Shown here one piece after another: positions 11,200 through 21,357 of a stretch of DNA of 64,000 bases. The DNA lies in assembly GCA_964035575.1 (NCBI GenBank), contig OZ037855.1, forward strand, positions 1,426,001 through 1,490,000. The letters run 5' to 3'. A program made the position numbers and the translations under genes. Numbering within the stretch: the first letter of the stretch is position 1; each line of letters starts with the position of its first letter. Source of the stretch: Rhynchopus sp. YZ270_cl-10. Lineage: Eukaryota; Euglenozoa; Diplonemea; Diplonemida; Diplonemidae. A model generated the notes under the pieces. It was not told where the DNA came from and did not search any database. It saw nothing but the letters and a program-made list of their open reading frames with translations.

Positions 11200-11430
11200 A
11201 CAAGGTGACTACCTTACCTTGTATCATCTTGCCCACTGCCCCTTTTTTTTGTTCTTGAAGATGTATGAGCACTGCGAAGCACATTCATTCTTTTTCAAGT
11301 TTTTTTTTTTTTAAAATTTTCGTTTTAAATTTGACACACAGTCGTCAATTCACAAATTATTCAAAATTTAGAGGGAAAAAATAGTAAATTTCAGCAGGTG
11401 ATAGTTTTGCTGTCCACTTTCTTTTTATTA

Positions 11431-11470
11431 GGTGACTAAGCACGCGAGGCTTCGATTCGCCTGGATAACA
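11431..11470 (+). repeat. Short dispersed GCACGAGAGGC motif copy
   Basis: Pattern: GGTGACTAAGCACGCGAGGC followed by TTCGATTCGCC. This copy has a tRNA box-B-like TTCGATTC, but there is no matching tRNA fold around it. Confidence 0.5.
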
Positions 11471-11732
11471 AAATATGTTTTGGTTTTAGTTTCTCTGTCG
11501 GCATTATGTTACGGTTTTTCTCCAGCAGTTTGCTTGCACACACGACGGTAGGTGCGAGCTCTTTTTCATTTTCATTTTTAATTTGTGTGATTTTATTTTT
11601 AGTGACCTCCGTCCTGGAGGACCACGTGACAGAACACCCTTTTTTAAAACCCAGAAAAAAGCAGCAAGGAAAATGGCACAGTTTCTGTCGTCATGCTTTC
11701 CTTTTTTTTTGTCTTTTCTCCGATTTTTTTTA

Positions 11733-11780
11733 GATGACTAAGCACGAGAGGCTACGAGGTTCATCTTATAAACCTTTTTT
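11733..11780 (+). repeat. Short dispersed GCACGAGAGGC motif copy
   Basis: Pattern: GATGACTAAGCACGAGAGGC, then a variable 5 nt, then TTCATCTTATAAAC and a T-run. Confidence 0.6.
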
Positions 11781-12557
11781 TGGACCATTCTTCATACAAG
11801 TAGGAACGGGCGTCACGACGGGAATTTTTCTTTCTCCGAAGAGGTCACGACCGTGAGAAAAATATGAAAAATTTAACGGCCGTGGAATTTTGTATTGATC
11901 ACAACCGATATCTATGGCCTCTGATACCAATGGGATGCCCACGCACCACAGAACGGTACGACCTTTTGCAAAAATTTTACGGCCGTTTTTTTTTTCTTTC
12001 ACGGGTACGGCGGCAGTGCGTTGAGCATTTTTTTTTTAAATATTTCCGTGACACCTGTTTTACTATGACTATTCTTACTCTCCATCGCGAATACAAAGTG
12101 ATTCTTGTGAAAAATAAAATATGGTCCGTCAATTACACGTTGTACTCGTGAGGACATTACGGGCGTCATGACGGTGTATTTTCCCCGTTTTTTGACCCCG
12201 TCACGTAGTGTCCTTACGAGTCCAACGTGTACTCTTCCACACGACATTCTCTTCGGGGAATTTAAAGAAAATAGGAAAACAGTGACGCACAAATCCCTTT
12301 CGGACCCGTACACACTATACCCTCCCCCTCCCGTCTCCTATCTCCGCCACACTTAAAACAAGGCTGCAAATAAAAAAAACATTTTCTTTTTAACACCATC
12401 CCTGCTCCGCATCCTTTGCGCACTCTTTTTGAGATTACCAAATACATCGCTGTGCAAACGTCTTACCTACTTCTGCAGTTCAAACCTCACCTCCTCCCCT
12501 CCTGCTATCTCCACAAACAGAACAACACAACCCAAAGCAATGAGACAATAGTACAGT

Positions 12558-15119
12558 ATGGGTATTTTATTTTGGCTGTGCCTTGCACTTCTTTGCACAG
12601 CCCCTCGCGTGGAAGCCAAGTACGGGGACGGCTTTTTGGTGTATCTGACAGAGTCTGGCGTGCACCGCGCAGACCCACAATATGGCAACAGCATCCACTA
12701 CGGCGATGAGGTACACCTCCCGCCAGAGAGAATGGGGTGCTCCGTAGACCGCCTGCACCAGGCACTCTTTTATACTGCTACCACAGACAGTCCTTTGCGG
12801 TGGACTATCTGGCGGTTTAACTTTCTTCTTAACCCTTCATCTGCTTCTCCACATATCAAAGTCGCCGATGTCAAGACATCAAGGCAACAGATCCGGAGCA
12901 TCGCTGTCAACGATCATACACGAGACATCTTTGTGGTAGTCCCGCAGCTCCCCTCGACGCTTTGGGTGCTCAAGCTTACAGACTATGACGTTCCTGGGCA
13001 GACCATCTCTCGGCAAGACCACAGCTTTGCTACCCCTCTGGAAAGCACGCTTTCGGGTGGATCTCTCGTTCTCTTTGAAAAGAAGCTTTTTATATTGCAT
13101 TCAGACGCGGATGGAAAACCACGCATCTCCTACATAGAAAACGTCGACAACCCAACAGATTGGAAAATTCTTCCAAAATTCCCGGGCCCAATCCCTGCTG
13201 ACGCAAAGTTGGGCGATATGATTGGATCTGAGGTGGACTCAAAACTGTACGTCACAGTCGACGTAGGGGTCTGGATGGGTTCGTTATACATCTTTGACGC
13301 CAAGGGAGAAAAAGACCCCATCGTGTACACAGAACGGATCCACCGCTTTGGAGACCAAAACCGCCCCTCTCTTCTCTCTCTTGGAGATATTGAAGGGATT
13401 TTCTCTTCGTGCAACGTCCCTGAAACATTGTCAAAGGGTTATGAGATGTTGACCTGCCATTATACGGGACCCTGTGAAGAAAGTAATAAGGTGATTGTTG
13501 CGCCTTCAGACGGCCCAATAGGCCCGGTTTGTTGGTCACCTCCGATTCACGAAGTGACAGATGCCCCTGATACTGGGCCACCGACGCCGTCTCCTCCGAC
13601 CTTGGTTCCTCCAGATACAGTGTCTCCACCGACAATTCAACCATCTGTTGCGCCAGGGGAAACTGCTGTGCCGATTGCAGCGACAGTTCCTCCGGAGTCT
13701 CCAGCCCCTACCGCGATTCCGACCGAAGCGCCTCCAACAGGTGTGCCTGCTGTGCCGTGCTCGGAGATGACAACAAGAGATGGATGTACAGCACGCATAG
13801 GCTGCGATTGGATAAGCGACGTAGAACGGAAGGTTCTAGGGGAGACTGTCGACGATACTGACCCAACCTCGCCGTTTTATCGTGGAGTGTGTACAGAATG
13901 GGGGGAACGCTGTGGATCAGTTGACGAAAGAGGATGCCAAGTAATTAAATCATGTTTTTGGACAGGGACAACATGTTTAGTGTCGTCGTACTGTAATCGG
14001 ATTGAGGGGAGGGCAAAGTGTGGGGAAGACCCAACGCAATGCAAATGGGACGAAACTGCGCATTATTGCGCGACTGCGGTGGAGGAAGCGGAGCCGACGG
14101 AAGACAATACCTTGATGTTGTTGTATATCGTGCTGGCGTGCGTTGGGTTTGTGTGTTTATGTGCTTCGTGTATAGGGTTCTGTCTGTTCCGCGCGAAAAA
14201 GGTTGGTGATGAATTTGATGGAAGGACCGTCCGGGAGAAGTGGTTTAAAGAGGCTGACAAAGAGGAGATGCAAAAGAAGAAGGAGGAGGAACAGCAGAAG
14301 GAGACTGAGGAGGAAGCTCGCGATGCGGCGGCGAAGAAGGCCCGCGAGTCGCAAATTGCGAAACACCAACGCGTTTTGAACAACTTTGATTTAAACGAAG
14401 CGCACCACCTACAACGGGACGACGTCTACACCCCACCACCCCCAGAAGTGGAAAGCGACGACAGCGATATCGCAGCAGACTACACAGATACAACCAAAGT
14501 TTTCCACCGCAAAAAGGACGACGAATTTGAACTCGACAAAGATGACGAAGAAATCGTCGCACGAACAAAAAAAGAGTTGCGTTTGATGGCAGCGATTCAA
14601 AAGAAACGGACCGACATTGAAAAAGAACAGGCCAAACCAGTAGAGAAAAAGGAGGACCGCCGCGAGGCAGCGCTACTCCACAACCGCAGTTTCGCCTCCC
14701 AGCTGGAATCTGAAGGAACCGGAGGGAATTCATTTCACAGAAACAGCATGGTGCTGGACCCTTTACTAGAATCCTCACAGGAGGGCACATCGCTGCCCCC
14801 TATGTCTCCCAAGGCGCGGAAGGTGGCAGGCTCCCCCAATATGTCCTCCCGTGGGAAGCCTGGTGGCGGTGGTGGTAGCGGTGGTGGTGGTGGTGGTGAA
14901 ATCTCCCTCATCCACGATGACTCCCTCTACTCCTCCCCACACCACTCTCAAGTAACCATCATTGAGCCTGGTGACCTCCGTGCGTCACCAATAGGTAGCG
15001 ATGCCTCCCCAGCGTACGCGGCGATAGGAGGAGCTTCGCCAAGTAGCAGACATCAGTCGAGACGGGTTTGTGCGGAGGTGGAAGGGGCGGTGCAGGTCGA
15101 GCATGCGTTTAGTATTTGA
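12558..15119 (+). CDS. Type I membrane receptor-like protein, paralogue 2
   Basis: A single-exon frame of 853 residues from the ATG. It repeats the architecture of the gene at 5845: signal peptide (about 1-20, ending VEAKYG); ectodomain with VDNPTDWKILP, LGDMIGSEVDSKLYV and QNRPSLLSLGD blocks; GPVCWSPPI; a Pro/Thr-rich stalk (about 330-400); a Cys-rich module (about 401-510, ending in EDPTQCKWDETAHYC); TM helix (about 519-542); then AKKVGDEFDGR and a tail. The tail here has a Glu/Lys-rich, probably coiled-coil segment just after the membrane and a run of glycines (near residue 770). The stalk and tail have diverged freely while the ectodomain landmarks, Cys pattern and juxtamembrane motif are kept, which argues for a constrained receptor-like fold and a cytoplasmic contact at KKVGD-FDG. 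The function is not recognised. Confidence 0.85.
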   Translation: MGILFWLCLALLCTAPRVEAKYGDGFLVYLTESGVHRADPQYGNSIHYGDEVHLPPERMGCSVDRLHQALFYTATTDSPLRWTIWRFNFLLNPSSASPHIKVADVKTSRQQIRSIAVNDHTRDIFVVVPQLPSTLWVLKLTDYDVPGQTISRQDHSFATPLESTLSGGSLVLFEKKLFILHSDADGKPRISYIENVDNPTDWKILPKFPGPIPADAKLGDMIGSEVDSKLYVTVDVGVWMGSLYIFDAKGEKDPIVYTERIHRFGDQNRPSLLSLGDIEGIFSSCNVPETLSKGYEMLTCHYTGPCEESNKVIVAPSDGPIGPVCWSPPIHEVTDAPDTGPPTPSPPTLVPPDTVSPPTIQPSVAPGETAVPIAATVPPESPAPTAIPTEAPPTGVPAVPCSEMTTRDGCTARIGCDWISDVERKVLGETVDDTDPTSPFYRGVCTEWGERCGSVDERGCQVIKSCFWTGTTCLVSSYCNRIEGRAKCGEDPTQCKWDETAHYCATAVEEAEPTEDNTLMLLYIVLACVGFVCLCASCIGFCLFRAKKVGDEFDGRTVREKWFKEADKEEMQKKKEEEQQKETEEEARDAAAKKARESQIAKHQRVLNNFDLNEAHHLQRDDVYTPPPPEVESDDSDIAADYTDTTKVFHRKKDDEFELDKDDEEIVARTKKELRLMAAIQKKRTDIEKEQAKPVEKKEDRREAALLHNRSFASQLESEGTGGNSFHRNSMVLDPLLESSQEGTSLPPMSPKARKVAGSPNMSSRGKPGGGGGSGGGGGGEISLIHDDSLYSSPHHSQVTIIEPGDLRASPIGSDASPAYAAIGGASPSSRHQSRRVCAEVEGAVQVEHAFSI

Positions 15120-15189
15120 GGGGGAAGGGGGGTGGGGGTTTTCGAAATAGATTTTCTTTTTTCATCTTTTTGGTTGTTTTTTTTTTAAA

Positions 15190-15240
15190 GGTGACGAAGC
15201 ACGGGAGGCTTAGGGTCATCTTATAAACTTTTCTTTTTTT
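15190..15240 (+). repeat. Short dispersed GCACGAGAGGC motif copy
   Basis: Pattern: GGTGACGAAGCACGGGAGGC, then TTAGGGTCATCTTATAAAC and a T-run. It lies 70 nt after the stop of paralogue 2, so here it is probably in the 3' untranslated or termination region. Confidence 0.6.
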
Positions 15241-15713
15241 AGACCAAACACAGCGAAGCGTATTGCAATGGTGCAACTGAATACTTATCTTCCAAAGAAA
15301 ACAAAACATTGTGTTGTGTTGCTCTCTGCTTCATATTTTTTGCTGCTTTTGCTGCTTACTGTCGTAAGATTTTTTTTTTTGGTTTTTTTCGATATTTTTT
15401 TCGGGTTTTGGTATAGAGAAAGAAAATGTGAATTTCCATATTCTTCATAACTCTGGTAGTGTTGCCTGGAGGAGGAGAAGTAGAAGGTGGGTCTGTTGCA
15501 CTCTATTATTAGCTTGCTTTGCAGAACGTATTGTGTTTTCAAAGGGAACAAATAGCAGGTTCAGATTGAACATAAAATAAACTTTATTCATTCTTTTCTC
15601 AACCAATAAAGCCTCGCAAAGAAGCTTTTTGGGGAAGAAAAGTAAAAGAGTGTTGCGTGTCATTGCAAAATAACTATATTTCATAGTTTTTAGAAGGTGG
15701 GCCTAAACAGTGA

Positions 15714-15909
15714 GGTCTAGGTCTAGGTCTAGGTCTAGGTCTAGGTCTAGGTCTAGGTCTAGGTCTAGGTCTAGGTCTAGGTCTAGGTCTAGGTCTAGGT
15801 CTAGGTCTAGGTCTAGGTCTAGGTCTAGGTCTAGGTCTAGGTCTAGGTCTAGGTCTAGGTCTAGGTCTAGGTCTAGGTCTAGGTCTAGGTCTAGGTCTAG
15901 GTCTAGGTC
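15714..15909 (+). repeat. Internal hexamer array (GGTCTA)n, about 33 perfect units
   Basis: About 196 nt of GGTCTA repeated with no interruption that I can see. The unit is six bases with a G/T-rich strand, as in telomeric repeats, but it is not a telomere repeat I know. Both strands stay open, giving spurious Arg-Ser and Leu-Asp repeat frames. The lack of decay suggests recent expansion. Confidence 0.95.
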
Positions 15910-16239
15910 CATCTTCCGAAAAAAAAATATTTTTTTTAACCTTTCATCATCCCTCCATATTTGGCTTCAGAAGCAAAGCACGCAGTTTGTGAGTTTTTTT
16001 TTTTTAAATACTGAAGTTGTGATAAGGTGTGATTCGTGTTTCTGTATGTGTTCCACACAACCCTCTCAAATGCTTTCAGTTCTCCTGAATTGAAAGTGAA
16101 TATATATTGTACCGCTGTGACTGCCTTGGCTTAACCTGGGGTGTGCTCTGTCCACATTGCCTAGAATCTAGCACTCGCAAAAAAAATATAATGCCCCCTT
16201 TTTTCAAATTTCAAACCCATCTGGCGCTTTCGGAAATCG

Positions 16240-16285
16240 GTCAACGACGTGACATCGACCAATATCGACCCCTCCCGGAGCACCA
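16240..16285 (+). repeat. Related uninterrupted copy of the 2347/3701 repeat
   Basis: Reads TCAACGACGTGACATCGACC, then AATATCGACCCCTCCCGGAG and CACCA. It corresponds to the direct repeats at 2347 and 3701 plus the sequence right of 3731, without the 1.4-kb insert between them. Confidence 0.6.
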
Positions 16286-16665
16286 CCAGCGTGTTCCCGC
16301 ACGATACCAATAGTGGTAAGGATGTGTGCATAGGTGAGAGACACATTCATTACAAATTTTCTTTTTCGTTTATTTTTTATGATAGAGGTAAGCGAAGGGT
16401 TTCGCCTCCCAAATATATGAGAAAAAAATGCTCCCCCTCTCCTTTTGAAAAACGTTTGGTGTTTTATGTCGAAAATGCCATTTTTTTCTTGTGCGTGTGT
16501 GTTTTTATTTTGTTTTTATTCGAGATGGAATTGCCCCTACACATTGTTTTTATGTTTCTGGGGTTTTCCTTCTTTTCCAGTGTCTGCGTTCTATCTGCCG
16601 CAGAGTAATGTAGCGTAACTATAACGCCTTTAGGTTAAGGTTCGGGCTTCAGTCTCTTCTTTCAA

Positions 16666-16708
16666 TGATGCACACGAGAGGCACATTCATCTTTCAATTT
16701 TTTTTTCT
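16666..16708 (+). repeat. Short dispersed motif, second subfamily
   Basis: Pattern: GATGCACACGAGAGGCACAT, then TCATCTTTCAA and a T-run. Related copies are at 34842, 37619 and 56749. Confidence 0.55.
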
Positions 16709-17206
16709 TCTTTTTTCTCTCGTTTTGCTTTATGCCAGCAATATGGCGCCCAAAGCATCCCTCATTGCCAGGGGTTTTTCAATTTCACCAAGAGTATGCC
16801 TGCAGATGTGATGCATTCCATAGCATCAGAATATATTGGGTGTGCATGCATCGTGTTCAGAAGGTTTGTACTAGGTCGATACCAAGGTACACTGTCATAA
16901 GAGGGCTTTGTATTTCAAGTCATTATTTTTTTTTTGCTCAGACGGTTTTTAGTGGTGGTTTTTTTGGGTATGTTGCAGAGCAAAAAACCCTCCATCATTT
17001 TATAAAAGGTTCGGGCAAATGAGACAAAATGAGATGAGCACCCCATTTGCTTCATCTCTCTATTTTTTTTTCTTCTTTTTCTTTTCCATAAGAGTACGAT
17101 TCATCCTTCAAGTTTTCATTTCCCCCCTTCATCCCTTCATCCCTTTGTCCGCTTGAACCTTTGTTGTGTCAAGATGTCGACCTTTTTTCACCCCTCCCCC
17201 ACCCCC

Positions 17207-18519
17207 AGTGATCTAAAATACGTACTGCTACGTATTAATACGTATTCGTATTAATACGTATTAATACGTATACCATACAATGCAACGAGGCCGAGTCGGC
17301 CTCGCCAAGGCCTGAAAATAAATACTCAGGCGTGCCTGAGGCGTACTCGGGATTAGTTACGTTTAAGTACGCCTCAGGCACGCCTGGGTATATTTATATT
17401 TCTTACCAGTATTTTGGTCAGGAACAAAAAAGTATTTACCCCCAAATTTTGTGGTTTTCGATTCAGAGGTAGCAAAATCTTTCAAATGCGGGGTCGCACG
17501 ATGAAAAATGCGCCTCTGGGCCGAGCGAGTCGAAAAAATGAAAAGGGTTCGCTAAGCTTTGGTGCTGATGATATATATTTTGGTGGTACCTTCGGGTATT
17601 TCATTGATTCAAGAATCATTGTAAACAAATCTCGGGGGTGCTTTTCGACTGGGTCCCTTCGGGGCCCAACTTGATGCAAGACGGAAGAGGCTCATACAAG
17701 GCTGGACCCTCTAACACTAGAGAGATCCCATCGAGATCCCAGAATTTTACACAGGCCTCCTTGATCCACAGACCACAGCTCTATTTTTAGTACAACTATG
17801 GGGTGACCAAAGGACTTTTTTATACTTTTTTATACCTTTTTATACCCGAGGTATGACTCATCTTCTGCGAAGCCTCTTTTTAGGAGGCAGTTTACTGTAA
17901 GCAGTAACCATGATATTTTTCCACTAAAAATATATTGCGCCGCAATTTTCTCAGCAGGACACCGAAAGTTGATTTCAGCACATTTCAGGGGCGGAGGAAA
18001 TACATGGCATGCCTTAGAAACGTGGTGACCTGTGCATAATAATTTTACATATCAGCAGAAATATGAAACCGAGTATACTTTCCCCTGGTTTTTGGTACAA
18101 ACTTAAAGTCACGCATTTTTTGCTAAAAAAATTGTCCGACCCCGGAATTTTTTCAGATCGCTCCGGAAATGCATCAGAGGCCCTTTTTGCGGGGGGGAAA
18201 TACACACCAGGCGCCTGAAACGCAATTATACGTTGATATATACTCAGGCGTGCCTGAGGCGTACTTAAACGTAACTAATCCCGAGTACGCCTCAGGCACG
18301 CCTCAGTGACGCCTCAGGCACGCCTCAGATATATTTTCCAGATACGAGTATTTTCAGGCGTACCCGGCCTCGTTGCATTGTATGGTATACGTGGGGAGAA
18401 TAAGCCACGTATTTACGTATTACGTATTAATACGTATTTTCGTATTAATACGTCACGTATTAATACATATTAATACGTATTAATACGTATTTTTCCACGT
18501 ATTTTAGAACACGGCCCCA
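17207..18519. mobile_element. Inverted-repeat element with TACGTA palindrome arrays, about 1.3 kb
   Basis: The outer ends share GTG(A/T)TCTAAAATACGT in inverted orientation. Each arm is an array of TACGTATTAATACGTA-type palindromes (17218-17272 left, 18410-18503 right), followed inward by mirrored GCCTCGTTGCAT and GCCTGAGGCGTAC blocks (17280-17390 and 18245-18375). The middle (about 17410-18230) has no recognisable gene; a few short frames there lack coding character. No clear target duplication is seen. It ends about 160 bp upstream of the start codon at 18678, so it may lie close to that gene's promoter. Confidence 0.7.
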
Positions 18520-18574
18520 CCCAACATTCTTTCAGGAGGAGTACATCCGTGACATTAACAAAATCCAGATTCTA

Positions 18575-18630
18575 CTCTCTCTCTCTCTCTCTCTCCCCTC
18601 TCTCTCTCTCTCTCTCCCCTCTCTTTCTTT
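18575..18630 (+). repeat. CT-repeat tract before the coiled-coil gene
   Basis: Two runs of (CT)n separated by CCCC lie 48 to 103 nt upstream of the ATG at 18678, on the coding strand. A pyrimidine tract in this place could be part of the promoter or 5' leader; the sequence does not settle which. Confidence 0.6.
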
Positions 18631-18677
18631 CCCACCATTTTCCCTAAAAAACTCCAGAGTACCCCAACCCCCCCCTC

Positions 18678-21034
18678 ATGACCCTTCATATCCGCCTTCG
18701 GGAGCTGCTTGAAGCGCGTAACCTCAACTTGCTGGGTGAAGAGGAGTACCTTCTCGCAAAGGAGGCCCTCCTGAAGGAGACGACACAGCCGGGGTGGGCG
18801 GAGGCGAATGCCACCACAGTCACACCATCACCACCACCGCCACCTCCTCCCCTTCCTGCGGACACTCGAGGCAGAGGTACACCACGCGATGCTGCACCAC
18901 CACCACAACAGTCGTCTCTCGATGCCGCAGAGGATGTGTTTCCTTTGCCGTACCCTCCAAAGCGGGGGGGGCTTTCCCGGGATGAGTTAGACTATCAGCA
19001 TTTCTATAACGCGCAGATGTGGGAAGTGTTCAAGATGCATCCGAACCTGCCGCTCAAGGAGAGGGAAGGGGAGGTCCTGCGGCGGTGGGGTGTGCAGACA
19101 GAAGCGTTGGCGTTGCGTGCAGAGGTGAACCGTGTGGCGCATGAGATGTCACGTAGGAGGGATGTGTCCTCGGAGGAGACGCATACGTTAATACAACGCA
19201 TCGATGAAGCGAGGCAGCAGGTTCAAGCAGAGCACGACCAAGCCATCATGACGGTCCTCCCAGCAGTCCCCGCACAGCTGGTCGGTGCTGAGGCATATCA
19301 GATTGAGCGCAAGCCGCACCTATTTAAGTTTCTGCGTACGGCGGAGACGGCGACAGTGGATACAGCGTTGATAGCGCTTCTTGCCAGCGTGTTGTCGTTA
19401 TTGACATATCTTCTTCGCAAGGCGAAAACCTGTTTTGATGCTGCAGCAGAAACGCAGCGGTCAGCGTCGGCAGAGGGGATGTCGATGCCTAGAGGTGCCT
19501 GTACGGAGTCGGGTTTGAGTAAGCCGCCTCAGAATTTGACTTTGAACGCATGGAAGAAATTCGCAAAATGTGCGGCGAAAGAGTTCAAAGAGACGGAGCT
19601 GCGTCTTGTCTCGGAGGACACCCTGCAGTCGTTGTTGTCGCATTTTGGGCGGAAGTTGACTCAAACTGAATGGCATTGGGTGTTCGCGCAGTGGCGTTTG
19701 TTTCAGAAGGGTGGAAAGAATGGGAAGAAGGCGACACCACGCAAAGCCAACCCTACGCCTCGAAAAACAAAAAGAAAGACGGACGGTCAAGATGCATCCC
19801 TGAACCAACGTTTGTTGGAACAGCTGGTCTTGATCAGAGAGGGTGAAACACAACGGGACACACGCAGGGCGGTGGAGGAGCTGCTTCGACGTGAATACGA
19901 TGACGTCATTAAACGCACCCTTGACGAAAACATCCGCCTTGCGCAAGAAAGCAAGGCCTCTGAGGCTCGCACCGTTGCTTCCGTGGCGCATACCATTCAG
20001 ACGGAATGCCGGACAGAAATGGAGCTGCAGAGGGAGGAGCTGACGGCCACCATCAAAGAATTGATGACATCAAACGCTACTTTAAAGCGTGAGATGCGGG
20101 AGCGGGAAGAGGAGTACGGTGCAAGAGTGGAGGCCATGGCCAATGCGATTCGTGCAGACGCAAAGCGTGATATGAACACTGCGTTTGAAAGTGAGTTTGC
20201 GGAGGTAAGAGAAATGCGAAGGACGTACGAAGCACAGTTACACTTGATGCGAAGCAAGGTGGCGATTTGCAACGAACAGAGCGAGCGGCTTGCGACCGAG
20301 CTTCACAGTACGTTTGGCCCGCACCAGGTCGAGGATTTGAAGCAACGCCTGCGGCATGAGGTCAATATGGAGAAGAGCGAAGAGCTCACGCTGCTGAGCA
20401 CAGAGCTGCGGTGCAAGCAGGAGCTCATCACCAGCCTCACGGCACAGCTCACAACAGAGCAGCTTCGCAACGACAGCGCCGCAGAGGCAGAGACACTCTT
20501 CAAGGAGTGCCTCACAGAGATGCAGCAGTCGCAGAAGCTCTCCACACACAGAGAGACCCTCCTCGGGCGCCTCGAGTCTACATTCCACCGCGTCCAGGCG
20601 CTCAACCAGCCAAGCACCCGGTCCTCGCTTCCACTGTCAGTTCTCGAAGCCCGGTATGTAGTTTTTTTTTCTGTTGGACATCCTTTCAACTTCAATTTGA
20701 CATTTTTCACAGACTCACCAGCCCAGCACCATTGGCTAAGACGATGCCGCCACCTGAGAGCGAGCCTCGTCACCCGGAGTCAGAAGCGGACAGGCAGGAG
20801 GATGTTACGTCTGCTGTGGACGATCTGGCGCCACCTGTGTCACATCTGTCACAGCCACGCACGGAGGAAGGTGTCGCAGTGTCGATGGAGCGTTCCAGTG
20901 AAGGTGGGTGTGGCAACGACACAGAGGACGCAGGCGAGGTGCGCACCCAAACCCCCCACACCCTCCGAGACCCTTCAGAACAGCCCGACGCAGGGGAGAT
21001 CCTTTCCCCATCTAGGGTGGGGTCAGAAAACTGA
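18678..21034 (+). CDS. Coiled-coil protein of unknown function, two exons
   Basis: Exons 18678-20653 and 20713-21034 join across a 59-nt intron (GTATGT...CACAG) that splits an Arg codon; the product is 765 residues. Features in order: a Leu/Glu-rich N-terminus; a Pro-rich stretch (about 50-65); a conserved-looking segment DYQHFYNAQMWEVFKMHPNL; a hydrophobic helix TALIALLASVLSLLTYLLRK (about 229-249) that could be a membrane segment; a module with NLTLNAWKKFAKCAAKEFKE and LTQTEWHWVFAQWRLFQ; a Lys-rich linker; a long coiled coil (about 375-655); and an acidic, Pro/Ser-rich tail from exon 2. Reading through the intron also stays open for a while, but this gives a less plausible tail without the acidic low-complexity pattern. 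I do not recognise the family. A structural or tethering role is possible. Confidence 0.75.
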
Positions 21035-21357
21035 GCTTTTTTTTTGTCCATGTTTGTTTACATTTTTTTGTACCAATTCCTTTCTTGGTGGATCTGCAGA
21101 AGCAAGGCACGCCGATTTCAATTTTTTGTACCTCCATCCATCCCTCCAGCCCCTAGATGTATGATCGTTTTAATGTTGTCTTTCAAAAAAAAGAAGGAAA
21201 AAAAAAAAATGACAATTTCCCCCTTTTCCCTAAATTCGGTTAGTTATTACCCCCGTTCTTTTCAAGGTTCAGGAAACCACCCACGAACCCACCACCCACC
21301 CACATACACTACAGATAAACTCCTTATCCCCAACCACAGTCCTTGTACACTCTCAGG

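Larger units (their letters stand above)
8479..12557. other. Intergenic region with scattered repeats
   Basis: No gene can be supported. It contains an inverted-repeat element at 10673-11199 and three copies of a short GCACGAGAGGC motif (9286, 11431, 11733). The rest is T-rich low-complexity sequence. Confidence 0.5.

Noticed and set aside
11431-11470. tRNA gene, from TTCGATTCGCC resembling box B
   Set aside because: No acceptor stem, anticodon arm or box A at the right distance; it is one copy of a dispersed motif.
15710-16093. Arg-Ser repeat protein resembling an SR splicing factor
   Set aside because: It is the translation of a pure GGTCTA hexamer array; the antisense gives Leu-Asp repeats, and no RNA-binding domain is present.
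21343-21357. Upstream start for the sulfatase
   Set aside because: The codon is TTG; the first ATG at 21358 opens a good signal peptide.
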